A DNA stretch of 8,904 nucleotides, taken from NCBI GenBank assembly GCA_937873255.1, contig CALMVM010000155.1, forward strand, positions 6,603 to 15,506, read 5' to 3'. The translations under genes were made by a program, and so were the position numbers. The DNA is from an uncultured Verrucomicrobiota bacterium (GTDB lineage Bacteria; Verrucomicrobiota; Verrucomicrobiia; Chthoniobacterales; SZAS-18). Below are positions 1 through 6,577 of this stretch, piece by piece; the first letter of the stretch is position 1; each line of letters opens with the position of its first letter. A model generated the notes under the pieces. It was given only the letters and a program-made list of their open reading frames with translations, did not search any database and was not told where the DNA came from.

Positions 1-219
1 GAGCTGCGCTCGCGTTCCGACCGCCTGCCGAAGTTGCAAGCGAAGATGGCCGAGTATATCGACAACGGCGCGCGGCTGGGTTGGCTGATCGCCCCACTGA
101 AAAAACAGGTATTTATCTATCGCCCCAACGCGCCGGTGGAGCATCTGCAAAACCCGGCGACGCTCTCGGGCGATCCGGTGTTGGCGGGTTTCACGTTGGA
201 CCTGGCGCGAGTTTGGTAG
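1..219 (+). CDS. Uma2 family (DUF820) putative endonuclease, C-terminal part
   Basis: The open frame runs from the first base to the TAG at 217-219, so the 5' end lies outside the window and 72 residues are visible. The segment contains LQAKMAEYIDNGARLGWLI followed by a strand-rich stretch (QVFIYRP), then SGDPVLAGFTLDLARVW at the end. This layout, with the 'Y...GARLGWLI(D)P' motif and the closing 'GDPVLxGFxLDLxxxW', is characteristic of Uma2/DUF820 proteins, a PD-(D/E)XK nuclease-like family expanded in cyanobacteria, planctomycetes and verrucomicrobia. The usual Asp of 'LIDP' is Ala here (LIAP). The proposed catalytic core is mostly upstream and cannot be judged. Its biological role is unknown; members are often found near mobile or accessory DNA. 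The family call is fairly secure, the function is not. Confidence 0.82.
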   Translation, partial: ELRSRSDRLPKLQAKMAEYIDNGARLGWLIAPLKKQVFIYRPNAPVEHLQNPATLSGDPVLAGFTLDLARVW

Positions 220-242
220 GCCGGCGCTTCGCGTCGCCGGCC
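219..242 (+). terminator. GC-rich hairpin just after the Uma2 stop
   Basis: A perfect 8-bp stem, ggccggcg at 219-226 and cgccggcc at 235-242, encloses an 8-nt loop. It begins on the last base of the Uma2 stop codon. No T tract follows directly, so it is not a classical intrinsic terminator. It may stabilise the mRNA 3' end or be a small REP-like palindrome. Confidence 0.35.
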
Positions 243-262
243 GGATGTACGTCACGACCGCA

Positions 263-283
263 CCCGCGCCGGTTTCGCGCGGG
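263..283 (+). promoter_or_regulatory. Hairpin plus pyrimidine tract in the valS leader
   Basis: A perfect 7-bp stem, cccgcgc at 263-269 and gcgcggg at 277-283, with a 7-nt loop is followed about ten bases later by a T-rich pyrimidine stretch at roughly 293-311. It could end transcription from the Uma2 gene or form a leader structure upstream of valS. No T-box features are visible and the leader is too short for one. Confidence 0.25.
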
Positions 284-326
284 AACCCACCGCTTTTCTT
301 TTTCAACTTTTAGATTCTTCCTTTCC

Positions 327-3134
327 ATGGATTCCACCCACGAAATCCCCAAAGCTTACGAACCTGCCGCCGTCGAGGCCAAATGGCAGGCGCGTTGGAA
401 CGACGCCGGCTGCTTCACCGCGCACCCGGAGAAAGTGTCCGCCGCGCGCCCGGCGTTCTCCATCGTCATCCCGCCGCCGAACATCACCGGCGTGTTGACC
501 CTCGGCCACGTCCTCAACAACACGATTCAGGACATCCTCGCCCGCCGCGCGCGCCAGACCGGCCACGAGGTGCTCTGGCTGCCCGGCACCGACCACGCCG
601 GCCTCGCCACGCAGAACGCCGTGGAAAAAGTCCTCCGCAAAGAGGAAAAACTCACCCGCCACGACCTCGGCCGCGAGGAATTCCTGCGCCGCACCTGGGA
701 ATGGCAAAAGAAACACGGGCGCATCATCATCGACCAGCTCAAGGCCCTGGGCTGCTCGCTGGATTGGTCACGCGAGCGGTTCACATTGGACGAAGGGTAT
801 GCCGCCGCCGTGCAGGGGGTATTCGTGGACCTTTACAACAAGGGCTACATCTACCGCGGCCGGCGAATGGTGAACTGGGACCCGCAGGCGTTGACCGCCG
901 TGTCCGACGAGGAAGTGGAATCGCGCCCGCAGAAATCTTCGCTGTACTTCGTGAAGTACGAGGTGGTGGACGAGCCCGGCCGTTTCCTGGAAGTCGCCAC
1001 GACGCGGCCGGAAACGATCATGGCGGACCTCGCGGTGGCCGTGAATCCGACGGACCCCCGCTACGCCGACCTCGTGGGAAAAAGCGTGTGGCGGCCGTTC
1101 CCGCGCGCGGCGATCCCGGTGATCGCCGACACCGCCGTGGACCTCGCGTTCGGCACGGGCGCGCTCAAGATCACGCCCGCGCACGACAAGCTCGACTTCG
1201 AGATCGGCCAGCGCCACGGCCTGGGTGTGGTCGATGCACTCCATCCCGACGGTCGGATCAACTGCCCCGCCGTGCCGGAACTCGACGGCCTGGACCGTTT
1301 CGCCGCGCGCAAAAAGGCCGGCGAAATGCTCTCCGAGGCCGGCTTGCTCACCAAGGAGGAGCCGCACGAGAACAACGTGGGCGTGAGCGAGCGTTCGCAG
1401 GCCGTCATCGAGCCGCGCCTGAGCGAACAGTGGTTCCTGCGCTACCCGAAGACCGCCGAAGCCCTCGCGGCCGTGCGCGATGGGCTCATCAAGATTTTCC
1501 CGCAGCATTGGGAAAAGGTGTACGCGCAATGGCTGGAAAACATCCAGGACTGGTGCGTGAGCCGGCAGGTGTGGTGGGGCCACCGCATCCCGGCGTGGTA
1601 CGGACCCGAAGGCGAAACGCGCGTGCAACTCGATTCGCCCGGCGAGGGTTGGACGCAGGACCCCGACACGCTCGACACGTGGTTTTCGTCGTGGCTGTGG
1701 GCCTACGAGACGATGGACGCCGAGACCCGCGCGAAGTTTTACCCGACCGACGTGCTCGTGACCGGGCCGGACATCATTTTCTTCTGGGTCGCACGGATGA
1801 TTATCGCGGGGCTGGAGTTCAAGCCGGGCCGGACGCCGGCCGACGCGGACAACATCCCGTTTCGCAACGTGTACTTCACCGGCCTGATCCGCGACGCGAA
1901 GGGCCGCAAGATGAGCAAGTCGCTGGGCAATTCGCCCGACGTGCTCGACCTGATGGCGCGTTTCGGCGCGGACGGCGTGCGCTTCGGCCTGTTGCGGATC
2001 GCGCCGCAGGGCCAGGACATCCGCTTCGACGAAAAACAGATCGAGGAAGGCCGCAACTTCGCCAACAAGATCTGGAACGCCGCGCGCTTCTACCAGATGC
2101 AGGAACCCGCCCTGCCGCGCGGCGCGCGAATCTCCTACCGACCCGCGCCGTACGTGCTAGACATCGAGGCCAAGCTGCGCGACACGCAGATCGCCGTCGA
2201 GGCGGCGTACAAGGAATTCCGCTTCAGCGAGGCGGCGCAACGGCTCTACGACTTCTTCTGGACCGATTATTGTGACTGGTTCGTGGAAGCCGCCAAGGCG
2301 GACATTATCGGCGTGGAGAACGTCTCCGAAGGCGGGCGCGTGACCGAGCGGGCGATTGCCAAGCACGTCGCGCTCTTCACGATGTACCGCGTGCTGACGG
2401 AGTTTCTCGCCCTGGTGCATCCGTTCATGCCGCACCTGACCGAGGAACTCGCCGAGCGCCTGAGCTTCCCGCCGCGACCGGCGACGCACCCCGCGACGAC
2501 GGAGGATTTGCACGACAAGGATTTATCCACGCTGGACGAGGCCGGGGAAAACAAACCGCGCCGCCGCCGGTTCCTCACGACGCAACGCCTCGGCGGCCCG
2601 CTGGGTCTGTCCGGCACGGCGGAGGAGGTGGCGCAGGCGCGGTTCGTGACGAATGACCTTTACGACGCCGTGCGCGCTGCCCGCAACCTGCGCGCCGAAT
2701 ACGGCGTCGCCACGAACAAGCCGGCGCGTTTCATCCTGAAACTGCGCGAGGAACTTCTGGAGGATGCCTTCGCTTTCGCCGCGACGATCCGCGCGCTCAC
2801 GCGCATGACCAACGCCGAGGAAATCGCGCTCAGTCCCGATTACCTCGCCCCGCGCGGCACGCCGTCGGCCCGCACGCCGTTGGGCGACCTGTTCATGCCG
2901 CTGGCCGGGTTGGTGGACGTGGAGGTTGAACGCGCGCGGCTGGAAAAGGAAATGACCAAGGCCCAGGGCGAACTCGACGCCGCCAGCCGCAAGCTGGCCA
3001 GCCCGCAGTTCGTCCAGGGCGCGCCGCCCGCCGTCGTGGAGGAACACCGCCGCCGCCAGACCGACGCCGAGGCGCGCTTGGGCAAGCTGCGCGGCATGCT
3101 CGAAGCCCTCGCCGGCGGCCGGACGGATGGTTAA
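327..3134 (+). CDS. valS: Valyl-tRNA synthetase (class I)
   Basis: This cytoplasmic enzyme attaches valine to tRNA-Val using ATP. The product is 935 residues, within the family range. In order: the class I signature as PPPNITG..TLGH (HIGH-type motif, residues 58-61), GTDHAG at 87-92, the CP1 editing domain with TTRPET at 225-230, the QVWWGHRIPAWY region, KMSKS at 528-532, the anticodon-binding domain with DYCDWFVE near 647, and a C-terminal coiled-coil arm from about 864 to 930 rich in Glu, Arg and Lys. The ATG at 327 gives the usual N-terminus (ahead of AYEPAAVEAKWQ). The frame is open further upstream to 81, but that part overlaps the Uma2 gene and is unlike the family. No Shine-Dalgarno sequence is visible. 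A charged, Pro/Arg-rich stretch at roughly residues 715-760 appears longer than in typical ValRS. The identification is secure. Confidence 0.97.
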   Translation: MDSTHEIPKAYEPAAVEAKWQARWNDAGCFTAHPEKVSAARPAFSIVIPPPNITGVLTLGHVLNNTIQDILARRARQTGHEVLWLPGTDHAGLATQNAVEKVLRKEEKLTRHDLGREEFLRRTWEWQKKHGRIIIDQLKALGCSLDWSRERFTLDEGYAAAVQGVFVDLYNKGYIYRGRRMVNWDPQALTAVSDEEVESRPQKSSLYFVKYEVVDEPGRFLEVATTRPETIMADLAVAVNPTDPRYADLVGKSVWRPFPRAAIPVIADTAVDLAFGTGALKITPAHDKLDFEIGQRHGLGVVDALHPDGRINCPAVPELDGLDRFAARKKAGEMLSEAGLLTKEEPHENNVGVSERSQAVIEPRLSEQWFLRYPKTAEALAAVRDGLIKIFPQHWEKVYAQWLENIQDWCVSRQVWWGHRIPAWYGPEGETRVQLDSPGEGWTQDPDTLDTWFSSWLWAYETMDAETRAKFYPTDVLVTGPDIIFFWVARMIIAGLEFKPGRTPADADNIPFRNVYFTGLIRDAKGRKMSKSLGNSPDVLDLMARFGADGVRFGLLRIAPQGQDIRFDEKQIEEGRNFANKIWNAARFYQMQEPALPRGARISYRPAPYVLDIEAKLRDTQIAVEAAYKEFRFSEAAQRLYDFFWTDYCDWFVEAAKADIIGVENVSEGGRVTERAIAKHVALFTMYRVLTEFLALVHPFMPHLTEELAERLSFPPRPATHPATTEDLHDKDLSTLDEAGENKPRRRRFLTTQRLGGPLGLSGTAEEVAQARFVTNDLYDAVRAARNLRAEYGVATNKPARFILKLREELLEDAFAFAATIRALTRMTNAEEIALSPDYLAPRGTPSARTPLGDLFMPLAGLVDVEVERARLEKEMTKAQGELDAASRKLASPQFVQGAPPAVVEEHRRRQTDAEARLGKLRGMLEALAGGRTDG

Positions 3135-3150
3135 AGAATCCCCGGACCGA

Positions 3151-3483
3151 TCACGCGGCTTGGAGGTCGGCCGCCACGTAGCGAGCGTTGTTCAATACAG
3201 CATCGCTCGCTTCCACCGGAATTTGTTTGATCAACTCGCGAATGCTGAATTCCTGCTGTCCCACCATCTCGATGCCGACGATCTCGCCTTGGGCGTCGAA
3301 ATCGATCATGACAAGACCTTGAGCCGGTCCGAAGGGTTCGGTGCGAGCGACCGGAGTGGAACGCAGCCGCACATAGGCAGCCGTTGCTTCTGTGTCTACT
3401 TCCACCACCGGCGGTTCTGTGATCTGGATGACTGGGTTTTTAAAGCCTGTCTTCCCAATATCCTGTGATGATCCAGCATTCAT
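3151..3483 (-). CDS. DUF2283-family small protein, possible antitoxin-like partner
   Basis: The product is 110 residues from the ATG at 3483. The core VDTEATAAYVRL ... GLVMIDFDAQGEIVGIEMV matches the DUF2283 (YuzE-like) pattern: an N-terminal strand with an AxYxRL motif, then a strand-turn-strand with 'D.dxxGxivGIEil'. The first 25 or so residues are longer than usual; a GTG at 3408 would give a more typical 85-residue protein. The gene is convergent with valS, 16 nt beyond the valS stop. Its 5' end from the ATG start overlaps the end of the DUF4258-like frame by 44 nt, so the two were probably one operon, toxin-like gene first. DUF2283 genes are often found beside DUF4258 genes, which suggests an antitoxin-type role, but no function has been firmly shown to my knowledge. 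The family call is good, the role is inferred. Confidence 0.8.
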   Translation of the reverse strand: MNAGSSQDIGKTGFKNPVIQITEPPVVEVDTEATAAYVRLRSTPVARTEPFGPAQGLVMIDFDAQGEIVGIEMVGQQEFSIRELIKQIPVEASDAVLNNARYVAADLQAA

Positions 3484-3686
3484 CGTTTTTTGTTTCTGCT
3501 ACTACGACGAGAAGTTTAGGACCAAACTTGCGGAAGAACAACCAGATCATCCCACCGTGATTCCCGCGACGTGGCGGAGTTTTTGAGGATGGAGCCCGGT
3601 TCGTTGATGGCAAGGATTGCTTGGTCACGAGTAAAGCCACGCTGCCTTGCCTGTTTTTCGAGGTGAACAGTGTTTTGGATGTTCAA
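3440..3686 (-). pseudogene. DUF4258-like (HicA/RelE-type toxin-like) gene with a frameshift
   Basis: Two adjacent minus-strand frames join into one plausible protein of about 80 residues. The upstream frame, from a possible TTG at 3686-3684, reads VHLEKQARQRGFTRDQAI ... SRWDDLVV and runs into a stop near 3517. The other frame, used from about 3540 down to the TAA at 3440-3442, reads FFRKFGPKLLVVVAE ... CWIITGYW. Removing one base from the run around 3534-3545 joins them as WDDLVFFRKFGPKLLVVV. The joined product has the DUF4258 shape: 'H..R...RGxT...' helix, 'NP..' turn, then a strand pair with LLVVVAE and WIITxYW. It precedes and overlaps the DUF2283 gene. It is either a broken gene or a single-base sequence error. 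No ATG start or Shine-Dalgarno sequence could be assigned at the 5' end. Confidence 0.68.
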
Positions 3687-3807
3687 TGGCGGCGGAGGTG
3701 ACTGTGAGTCGCATCATCACCGTGGTCTGTGTGCTGCCCGCAAGTTTGATTCGTCCCGGCAAGTTCGTGGCACCGAACCGTTCCCGTCATGCACGGCGTT
3801 GATTCAC

Positions 3808-3836
3808 TTGCGACCCGGTGGCCGGACAGGTAAGAT
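3808..3836 (+). promoter_or_regulatory. Putative sigma-70-type promoter for the ACP-KS-CLF module
   Basis: TTGCGA at 3808-3813 and TAAGAT at 3831-3836 are separated by 17 nt. The -10 box ends about 53 nt before the ACP start codon. The spacer carries ccggtggccgg, which recurs just before a second TAAG box upstream of the ketosynthase gene. Pattern match only. Confidence 0.38.
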
Positions 3837-3889
3837 GTCCATGCCCAACCACCGAGCCGTCCCAACGTTTCCCCGCCGAAACCATCCGA

Positions 3890-4162
3890 ATGGAAAGTCC
3901 CGCAGAACTGAAAGAAAATCTCAAGAAGTTGATCGTGGAGCGTCTCAACCTCATCGATATCACCCCCGAGGACATCGGGGACGAGACCCCGCTGTTCAAG
4001 ACCGGCCTGGGATTGGATTCCATCGACGCGCTGGAACTGACCCTCAACGTCGAAAAGGAATACGGCGTCAAGGTCGCCAACAGCGAACAGGCGCTCCAGG
4101 CGTTTCAGAGCGTGGCCACGCTGGCCAGCTTCATCGAGCAGCGGCGGCAGCCCGTGACCTGA
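3890..4162 (+). CDS. Acyl carrier protein of aryl-polyene type
   Basis: This is a 90-residue phosphopantetheine-binding protein. The attachment motif is GLGLDSIDALEL, with Ser44 as the residue expected to carry the 4'-phosphopantetheine arm. Helix I (ELKENLKKLIVERLNL), the DITPEDIGDETPLF loop and the acidic helix after Ser44 are all present. 'GLGLDSIDALEL' rather than the housekeeping 'LGADSLDTVEL' places it with ACPs of aryl-polyene and related specialised type II systems rather than AcpP of primary fatty acid synthesis. The ATG at 3890 gives a normal-length ACP; a GTG at 3818 in the same frame would add 24 residues unlike the family and overlap the predicted promoter. It is the first gene of the plus-strand module, 102 nt ahead of the ketosynthase, which it would serve by carrying the growing chain. 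Confidence 0.9.
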   Translation: MESPAELKENLKKLIVERLNLIDITPEDIGDETPLFKTGLGLDSIDALELTLNVEKEYGVKVANSEQALQAFQSVATLASFIEQRRQPVT

Positions 4163-4178
4163 ACGGCTACCCGCCGTT
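4162..4178 (+). other. Small hairpin after the ACP stop
   Basis: aacggc at 4162-4167 and gccgtt at 4173-4178 form a perfect 6-bp stem with a 5-nt loop, beginning at the ACP stop codon. A T run (4210-4214) lies too far downstream for a standard terminator. It may be an mRNA 3'-end or processing structure that lets ACP be made in excess of KS. Confidence 0.25.
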
Positions 4179-4219
4179 CGCGCAGTAATGGGGCCGGAAC
4201 GCGCCCTGCTTTTTGAGGA

Positions 4220-4249
4220 TTGATCCGCCCGCCGGTGGCCGGCTAAGCT
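4220..4249 (+). promoter_or_regulatory. Putative internal promoter ahead of the ketosynthase
   Basis: TTGATC at 4220-4225 and TAAGCT at 4244-4249 have an 18-nt spacer, ending 15 nt before the KS ATG. The 11-nt string ccggtggccgg (4232-4242) is shared with the promoter-like region before the ACP gene (3815-3825). A weak pattern match, strengthened by the repetition. Confidence 0.3.
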
Positions 4250-4264
4250 GAACCCCCGAACTCG

Positions 4265-5470
4265 ATGACTTCCACCGTTCTTGCCCCGCCTACTCCGAGC
4301 GCGGGCACGCCCGCCGCCGGTCCGTTGTTCGCGCCGGCCATCAAGAAGTCCCCGGCCGTTGCGTCGGCGGTGTCGTTGGCGGCGAGCGGTTGTATCACCC
4401 CATTGGGCGACGCCCGCGCGACGACCGATGCCCTCCTGCGCGGCGAGACGGCACTGCGTCTGCATCCGGTGCTCGGCTGCGACGGCGGCGACCGTGTCCC
4501 GCTGGCGCTTTGCAACGAATGGCAGCCGCCCACTGGCGACGTGCCTCGCTGGGCCGACGTGTTCTTTGCGATGATAGCCAACGTGCCCGCGCGTCCGTGG
4601 GGGACGGCGCGGTTCCCGGTGTTCATTGCCAGCAGCAACTTCGGCATCGACAACCTCTACGCGCACCACCGCCACCCGCGCGAGGGGCAGCTCCCCTTCA
4701 TCCTGCCGCAACGGCTCACGGCGTTTTTCACGCAACGGCTCGGGTGGGGGAACAATGTCAGCCATTATTCGCACGCCTGCGTGTCGGCGAACCTCGCCCT
4801 GCTTTACGCGTCCCGCCAGGTGACGACCGGACTGGCCGAGGAAGCGCTCGTGGTGTCGTACGATTTCCTGAGCCCGTTTGTGACGGGTGGTTTCCACGCG
4901 ATGAAAATCCTCACCGGCGAGATGCCCGCTCCGTACGCGGACCGGCCGTTCGGAGCCATCGGCCTCGGCGACGGGGCGGCGTTCGCGGTGATCGCGCCCG
5001 GCGATGCTCTCGGGGGCGACGGCCTCCGGCTGGAAGGCCAGGAAGGATTCAACGAGATGTATCACTTCACCGGCAACCACCCGGATGGCTACGGCATGGC
5101 GCAACTCGGCGCGCGGATGCGCACGGCGGCGGCCGGACGGCCCGTGTGGGTGAAGGGCCACGGCACCGGCACCATCGAGGCGGGGCGGCTGGAGGCGCGC
5201 CACATGGCGGAATGTTTCCCCGACGCGCCGCTCGTGGGTTGGAAGGGCGCGCTCGGGCACACGTTGGGCAGTTGCGCGCTGGTGGAGTTGGCCATCGCGG
5301 GCGAGTGCGTTCGCCAGGGACGCGCGCCGGGGACCGTGGGGATCACAGGAACGTGTTTCACGCCGCAGGTCGCCACGGAGGCGTTCGAGATTGGAAGTTA
5401 CGCCGGGGTGGTCCTCAATGCCTTCGCGTTCGGCGGGGCGCACTACGCGTGTCTGCTTTGTTATGATTAG
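4265..5470 (+). CDS. Beta-ketoacyl-[ACP] synthase (KAS, aryl-polyene type)
   Basis: This condensing enzyme extends an ACP-bound acyl chain by decarboxylative Claisen condensation with malonyl-ACP. The product is 401 residues. Catalytic residues are visible: Cys172 in SHACVSANLAL, His299 in KGHGTGT, and His332 in KGALGHTLGS, the Cys-His-His triad of elongating KAS I/II enzymes, with Lys328 just before the last His. The Gly-rich C-terminal FAFGGAHYACLL closes the thiolase fold. The fold seems to start near residue 32 (VASAVSLAASGCITPLG). The Ala/Pro-rich part before it looks like a disordered extension, and no other ATG lies between. It follows the ACP gene and overlaps the next gene by 8 nt (ATGATTAG), indicating translational coupling. 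The pairing with a chain-length-factor-like partner supports an aryl-polyene or related polyene role rather than housekeeping FabF. Confidence 0.92.
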   Translation: MTSTVLAPPTPSAGTPAAGPLFAPAIKKSPAVASAVSLAASGCITPLGDARATTDALLRGETALRLHPVLGCDGGDRVPLALCNEWQPPTGDVPRWADVFFAMIANVPARPWGTARFPVFIASSNFGIDNLYAHHRHPREGQLPFILPQRLTAFFTQRLGWGNNVSHYSHACVSANLALLYASRQVTTGLAEEALVVSYDFLSPFVTGGFHAMKILTGEMPAPYADRPFGAIGLGDGAAFAVIAPGDALGGDGLRLEGQEGFNEMYHFTGNHPDGYGMAQLGARMRTAAAGRPVWVKGHGTGTIEAGRLEARHMAECFPDAPLVGWKGALGHTLGSCALVELAIAGECVRQGRAPGTVGITGTCFTPQVATEAFEIGSYAGVVLNAFAFGGAHYACLLCYD

Positions 5471-6170
5471 ACGTTACGTGCTGCGCGCGGCGGCCGAGGG
5501 GCCGTTCGACGGCGCGACGCCGGATGACCGCGCGCGGGAGTGGACGAAAAACTTCCCGCCCAACGCCGTCCGCCGCATGACCAAGCTCGGTCTCATGCTC
5601 GGCGCGGCGTTGCGCGATTTCACGGTCGACCCGGACGACGCCGTGGTGTACGCGACGACGTTCGGCGAGACGATCACGCTGGCGCGTTACCTGGAGAGTT
5701 TTCCGACGGCGAGCCCGCTGTTTTTTCAAACGAGCATCCATCCGAGCGCCATCGAGCAGGTGCTCATCAACCGCGCCTGTCCCGTGCGCGAACTCACGCC
5801 GCTGGCCGGCCAGCCCGACCTGAGCGCGCACGCCGCGCTGACCGCGCTGCTGACCCCCGGTGAACGGGTGCTGCTCACCGGCGGCGAGGAGGTGGGTTCA
5901 TGGATGCGCCAGCTCGATGCGGCCTCGAACATCGGCTTCGCCTTCGCGCTCGAACTCGGCGGCCCCGCGCAAGGCGTCGGCGGCCAACGGCCCCCGGGGG
6001 CGGAGGGGGAACTTTGCTGGAGCGAGGAGGGTCTCGGTGCCCCACCGAAGGGGTCTGACGGAGCGGCGGTAGCGGGCGATTTGTCCCAGCTTTTCGACGC
6101 CGTGAGCGGACGCCGGGCGATGCGCTTGCCTTGCCCATCCGGTGGCGAGATCGCACTGACGTGGTTCTGA
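5463..6170 (+). CDS. Beta-ketoacyl synthase chain-length factor (Ketoacyl-synt_2 type)
   Basis: This 235-residue protein resembles the N-terminal half of a ketosynthase and lacks a catalytic Cys, as expected for the PF13723 'chain length factor' family. Recognisable parts are the basic helix NAVRRMTKLGLMLGAAL, YATTFGET around 60-67, SPLFFQTSIHPSAIEQV around 81-97 (equivalent to 'SPtxFxxSVHN'), and VLLTGGEEV around 137-145. Such proteins pair with an active KS in aryl-polyene clusters and probably influence chain length. The ATG at 5463 overlaps the KS stop; the frame continues upstream to 5391 but inside the KS gene. After about residue 165 the sequence turns into a Gly/Pro-rich, low-complexity stretch (5980-6075) before ending in GGEIALTWF, a possible in-frame insertion. 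The family call is fairly strong, the C-terminal third is atypical. Confidence 0.82.
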   Translation: MIRRYVLRAAAEGPFDGATPDDRAREWTKNFPPNAVRRMTKLGLMLGAALRDFTVDPDDAVVYATTFGETITLARYLESFPTASPLFFQTSIHPSAIEQVLINRACPVRELTPLAGQPDLSAHAALTALLTPGERVLLTGGEEVGSWMRQLDAASNIGFAFALELGGPAQGVGGQRPPGAEGELCWSEEGLGAPPKGSDGAAVAGDLSQLFDAVSGRRAMRLPCPSGGEIALTWF

Positions 6171-6265
6171 AGCGATCCGTGCTCTGGGGAGAGAGCAGGT
6201 CACACGCGTCACGCGACGGTTTCGGGTGGCGGGTTGTCCTGCACGAGTCGTGGACCATCAATCCT

Positions 6266-6440
6266 TCTGTCATCCTGAGGCGAGTTCTGCGAGCCGAAGG
6301 ACCTCGCCGCGTGGTACTCGCTTGCCATTCACTTTCAACCCGACCTGACAGTGGCCTTTCCCTCAGGCACCGGGATGGCGGTACGCCTGCACCTTTCGGC
6401 GAGGTCCTTCGGCTCGCAGAACTCGCCTCAGGATGACAGA
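6266..6440. repeat. 175-bp palindromic (MITE-like) element with 44-bp perfect arms
   Basis: Bases 6266-6309 are the exact reverse complement of 6397-6440, a perfect 44-bp inverted repeat around an 87-nt centre. The arms begin tctgtcatcctgaggcgag, a motif I recall as the end of dispersed 'tcatcctgag...gaagga' repeats in many environmental bacterial genomes. No ORF with a transposase signature is inside, so it would be a non-autonomous element. It occupies the otherwise gene-free 407-nt gap (6171-6577) between the chain-length factor and the acyltransferase. As RNA it would fold into a very stable stem in either direction, so it may end or attenuate transcription within the module or stabilise the upstream message. 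No clear target-site duplication was seen next to the arms. The rest of the gap shows nothing recognisable. Confidence 0.88.
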
Positions 6441-6577
6441 CATTTTGGTGTGCTACCCGCCGCTTGCCACCCGCAAAAACGTTTTCACCACGCTTGGGCC
6501 TGAATTTTCTGCTGTCTTCCGGCGTCGATTCCTGATTTGCTTCCGCGCCTGACCTCCCCGGCGGCCGGGGCATTCCC

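Noticed and set aside
81..326. N-terminal extension of valS in the open frame
   Set aside because: It overlaps the Uma2 gene in another frame, has composition unlike ValRS, and the ATG at 327 gives the normal family N-terminus.
383..2275. 630-codon open frame inside valS
   Set aside because: Arg/Pro/His-rich translation typical of a shifted frame in GC-rich coding DNA, fully covered by valS.
2523..2531. DnaA-box-like ttatccacg
   Set aside because: A single near-match inside valS with no cluster or AT-rich region; chance occurrence.
3114..3176. Inverted match ggcggccg / cggccgcc around the valS stop as a terminator
   Set aside because: The stem is short with a 47-nt loop and no T tract; this is likely to occur by chance in GC-rich DNA.
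3127..3468. 113-codon plus-strand frame overlapping the valS end
   Set aside because: It is antisense to the DUF2283 gene, whose family pattern is clear, and has no family resemblance of its own.
3683..5443. 586-codon minus-strand open frame opposite ACP and KS
   Set aside because: No recognisable domain, Arg-rich composition, and it lies opposite genes with clear catalytic motifs; it is an antisense shadow.
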